64,000 nucleotides of DNA from Marivita sp. S6314 (GTDB taxonomy: Bacteria > Pseudomonadota > Alphaproteobacteria > Rhodobacterales > Rhodobacteraceae), in contig NZ_JALKAO010000001.1 of NCBI RefSeq assembly GCF_023015985.1, positions 620,001 through 684,000 on the forward strand. The letters run 5' to 3'. This document shows, piece after piece, positions 63,103 through 64,000 of this stretch. Under the pieces are notes generated by a model. It worked only from the letters and a program-made list of their open reading frames with translations. It was not told the DNA's origin and made no database searches. Both the position numbers and the translations under genes were made by a program. Each line of letters begins with the position of its first letter. Position 1 is the first letter of the stretch.

Positions 63103-63845
63103 CGGATCACCTGTATCTCGGCCCCGCCATCGGGGTCAGAGCGCGCGTTTTCCAGCACGTCACGGTCCACCGGCACAAACTGCACCTCGTCGCCAGGGCG
63201 CAGGAAAAACGGATCATCGCTGTCAGGCCGAAACAGCTTTAACGCGGTTTGCCCGACATGCCGCCACCCCGTGGGATTGGTGACCGAAAACAGCACCAAT
63301 TGCCGGATCGCCAGCACCAACGCGCCTTCGGGCACCGCTTGGGTCAGGTTCGTCTGGCGCGGAATGTTCCACGCCTCGGGCAGCAGGCCCAGATAGGGCT
63401 GGCCCGGTGCAAAGCCGATGGTCTGCACCCGCACCCGCGCCTCGGACAGGTCCTTAAGCGCGTCGTCCCGGCTGCGCCCCGCCGCAGCAGCGGACTCGTC
63501 AAATTGCGGGGCCAGATCGCCGCCATAGACCGTCGGCACGCGAATGAATCGGCGCCCCTGGGGCAGCGGCGCGGCGTGCCAGTCCTGCTCTTGCAAAAGA
63601 TCGGTGAGCGCGCGCGTGACCGCATCCAGCGACACGCCCAGCGGATCAAAGCGCACAAAGACCGACACAAGCGACGGCGCGCATTCCTCGATCCCGGCGA
63701 TGCCTGCGCGGTCCACCGCTGCGGAAAAGGCCAGCGCCGCGCGATTGGCGGGTTCGCTCAGGCCATCACCAAACGTCACCAGAACCCCGCCCAGCCCGGC
63801 GGGTCGGATCAGGGGATCAAACGGTTTGGAAAGGGCGTCATCCAT
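63099..63845 (-). CDS. pxpB: 5-oxoprolinase subunit B (KipI/AHS1 family)
   Basis: A 248-aa AHS1-family subunit. Conserved segments are PTVYGGDLAPQFDES near residue 108-122, TIGFAPGQPYLGLLPE near 150-165 and LVLFSVTNPTGWRHVGQT near 195-212, which form the allophanate-hydrolase-like domain. First gene of pxpB-pxpC-pxpA; 39 bp downstream of the partial gene at the window edge. Confidence 0.93.
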   Translation of the reverse strand: MDDALSKPFDPLIRPAGLGGVLVTFGDGLSEPANRAALAFSAAVDRAGIAGIEECAPSLVSVFVRFDPLGVSLDAVTRALTDLLQEQDWHAAPLPQGRRFIRVPTVYGGDLAPQFDESAAAAGRSRDDALKDLSEARVRVQTIGFAPGQPYLGLLPEAWNIPRQTNLTQAVPEGALVLAIRQLVLFSVTNPTGWRHVGQTALKLFRPDSDDPFFLRPGDEVQFVPVDRDVLENARSDPDGGAEIQVIR

Positions 63846-63884
63846 GCCCCAAGGCCTACCACGCGTATCGCCCGAGGCAAGATG

Positions 63885-64000
63885 CTAGTGCAGCTTGTCT
63901 TCGGGGGGTTGCGCGGCCTCTGCGGCCTCCAATGCCGCTTCGATGTCGTCCGGATCTTCGGACGGCACCGCGTAGTGGCCGGTCAGCCAGCGGCCCAGAT
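63885..64000 (-). CDS. 3' end of a gene cut by the window edge
   Basis: The last 37 codons of a minus-strand gene, read as LGRWLTGHYAVPSEDPDDIE then an Ala/Glu-rich tail ending PPEDKLH and a TAG stop at 63885-63887. It is upstream of pxpB on the same strand, so it may belong to the pxp operon. Too short to identify. Confidence 0.5.
   Translation of the reverse strand, partial: LGRWLTGHYAVPSEDPDDIEAALEAAEAAQPPEDKLH

Overview
This window looks like chromosomal DNA of a marine-type alphaproteobacterium of the order Rhodobacterales (Roseobacter/Rhodobacter lineage). The basis is high GC, alphaproteobacterial gene families (PhaR/phasin/PhaC/PhaZ, RpoH, MmcB, HflKC-DegP, DUF2842, DUF6476- and DUF6324-like proteins), a LexA box of the GTTC-N7-GTTC type and a tRNA-His with A73 and no encoded G-1. 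No plasmid, phage or insertion-sequence genes are visible, and no CRISPR array. It is mostly housekeeping and central metabolism, with one small AT-richer accessory island.

Layout. 1-5.3 kb: YmdB-like phosphoesterase, two transporters, a glutamine amidotransferase and YebC. 5.3-11.6 kb: desaturase, FG-GAP-like protein, ferredoxin, a frameshifted membrane AraC regulator divergent from an alpha/beta hydrolase, and a winged-helix/TPR regulator. 11.7-15.9 kb: serine hydrolase, an orphan DnaE2-tail OB-fold protein, a peptidoglycan-binding lipoprotein, and propionyl-CoA synthetase preceded by an array of TTTGCAAA-like boxes. 16-21.6 kb (minus): HflK-HflC-DUF2065-DegP envelope proteolysis genes and glutathione reductase. 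21.7-31.7 kb: TPR protein, acetyltransferase, RpiA, GST, serine dehydratase, EamA transporter, thiamine pyrophosphokinase, a 790-aa acidic protein and a cupin protein. 31.7-36.3 kb: DUF2842, PurA, a membrane protein, SecG and PyrG.

36.3-37.75 kb is the accessory spot: a MerR-DUF433 protein and a DUF5615 PIN-like protein (probable toxin-antitoxin pair), then a non-coding stretch with a 16-bp inverted repeat that recurs at 50.8 kb. 37.75-40.4 kb: RlmJ and three small genes. 40.5-45.3 kb: a gamma-glutamylation/polyamine-type operon (two glutamine synthetase paralogs, an amidotransferase and a PuuB-like oxidase). 45.3-49.9 kb: a complete polyhydroxyalkanoate module (phaR, phasin, phaC, divergent phaZ) whose intergenic regions each carry CTGC-N3-GCAG PhaR-type operators.

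50-64 kb: an orphan secreted protein, an oxidoreductase, rpoH, an RluD-type synthase sharing start-codon bases with a divergent small gene, tRNA-His, an acetyltransferase, SOS-type mmcB with a LexA box, a strongly self-complementary intergenic segment that may be a structured RNA, the ribB-ribH-nusB operon (RibB carries a degenerate RibA domain), rlmB, tRNA-Tyr, glycerate kinase and the pxpBCA 5-oxoprolinase operon. The right edge cuts a minus-strand gene. Functions are inferred from reading translated sequence and recalled family motifs; no database search was run.
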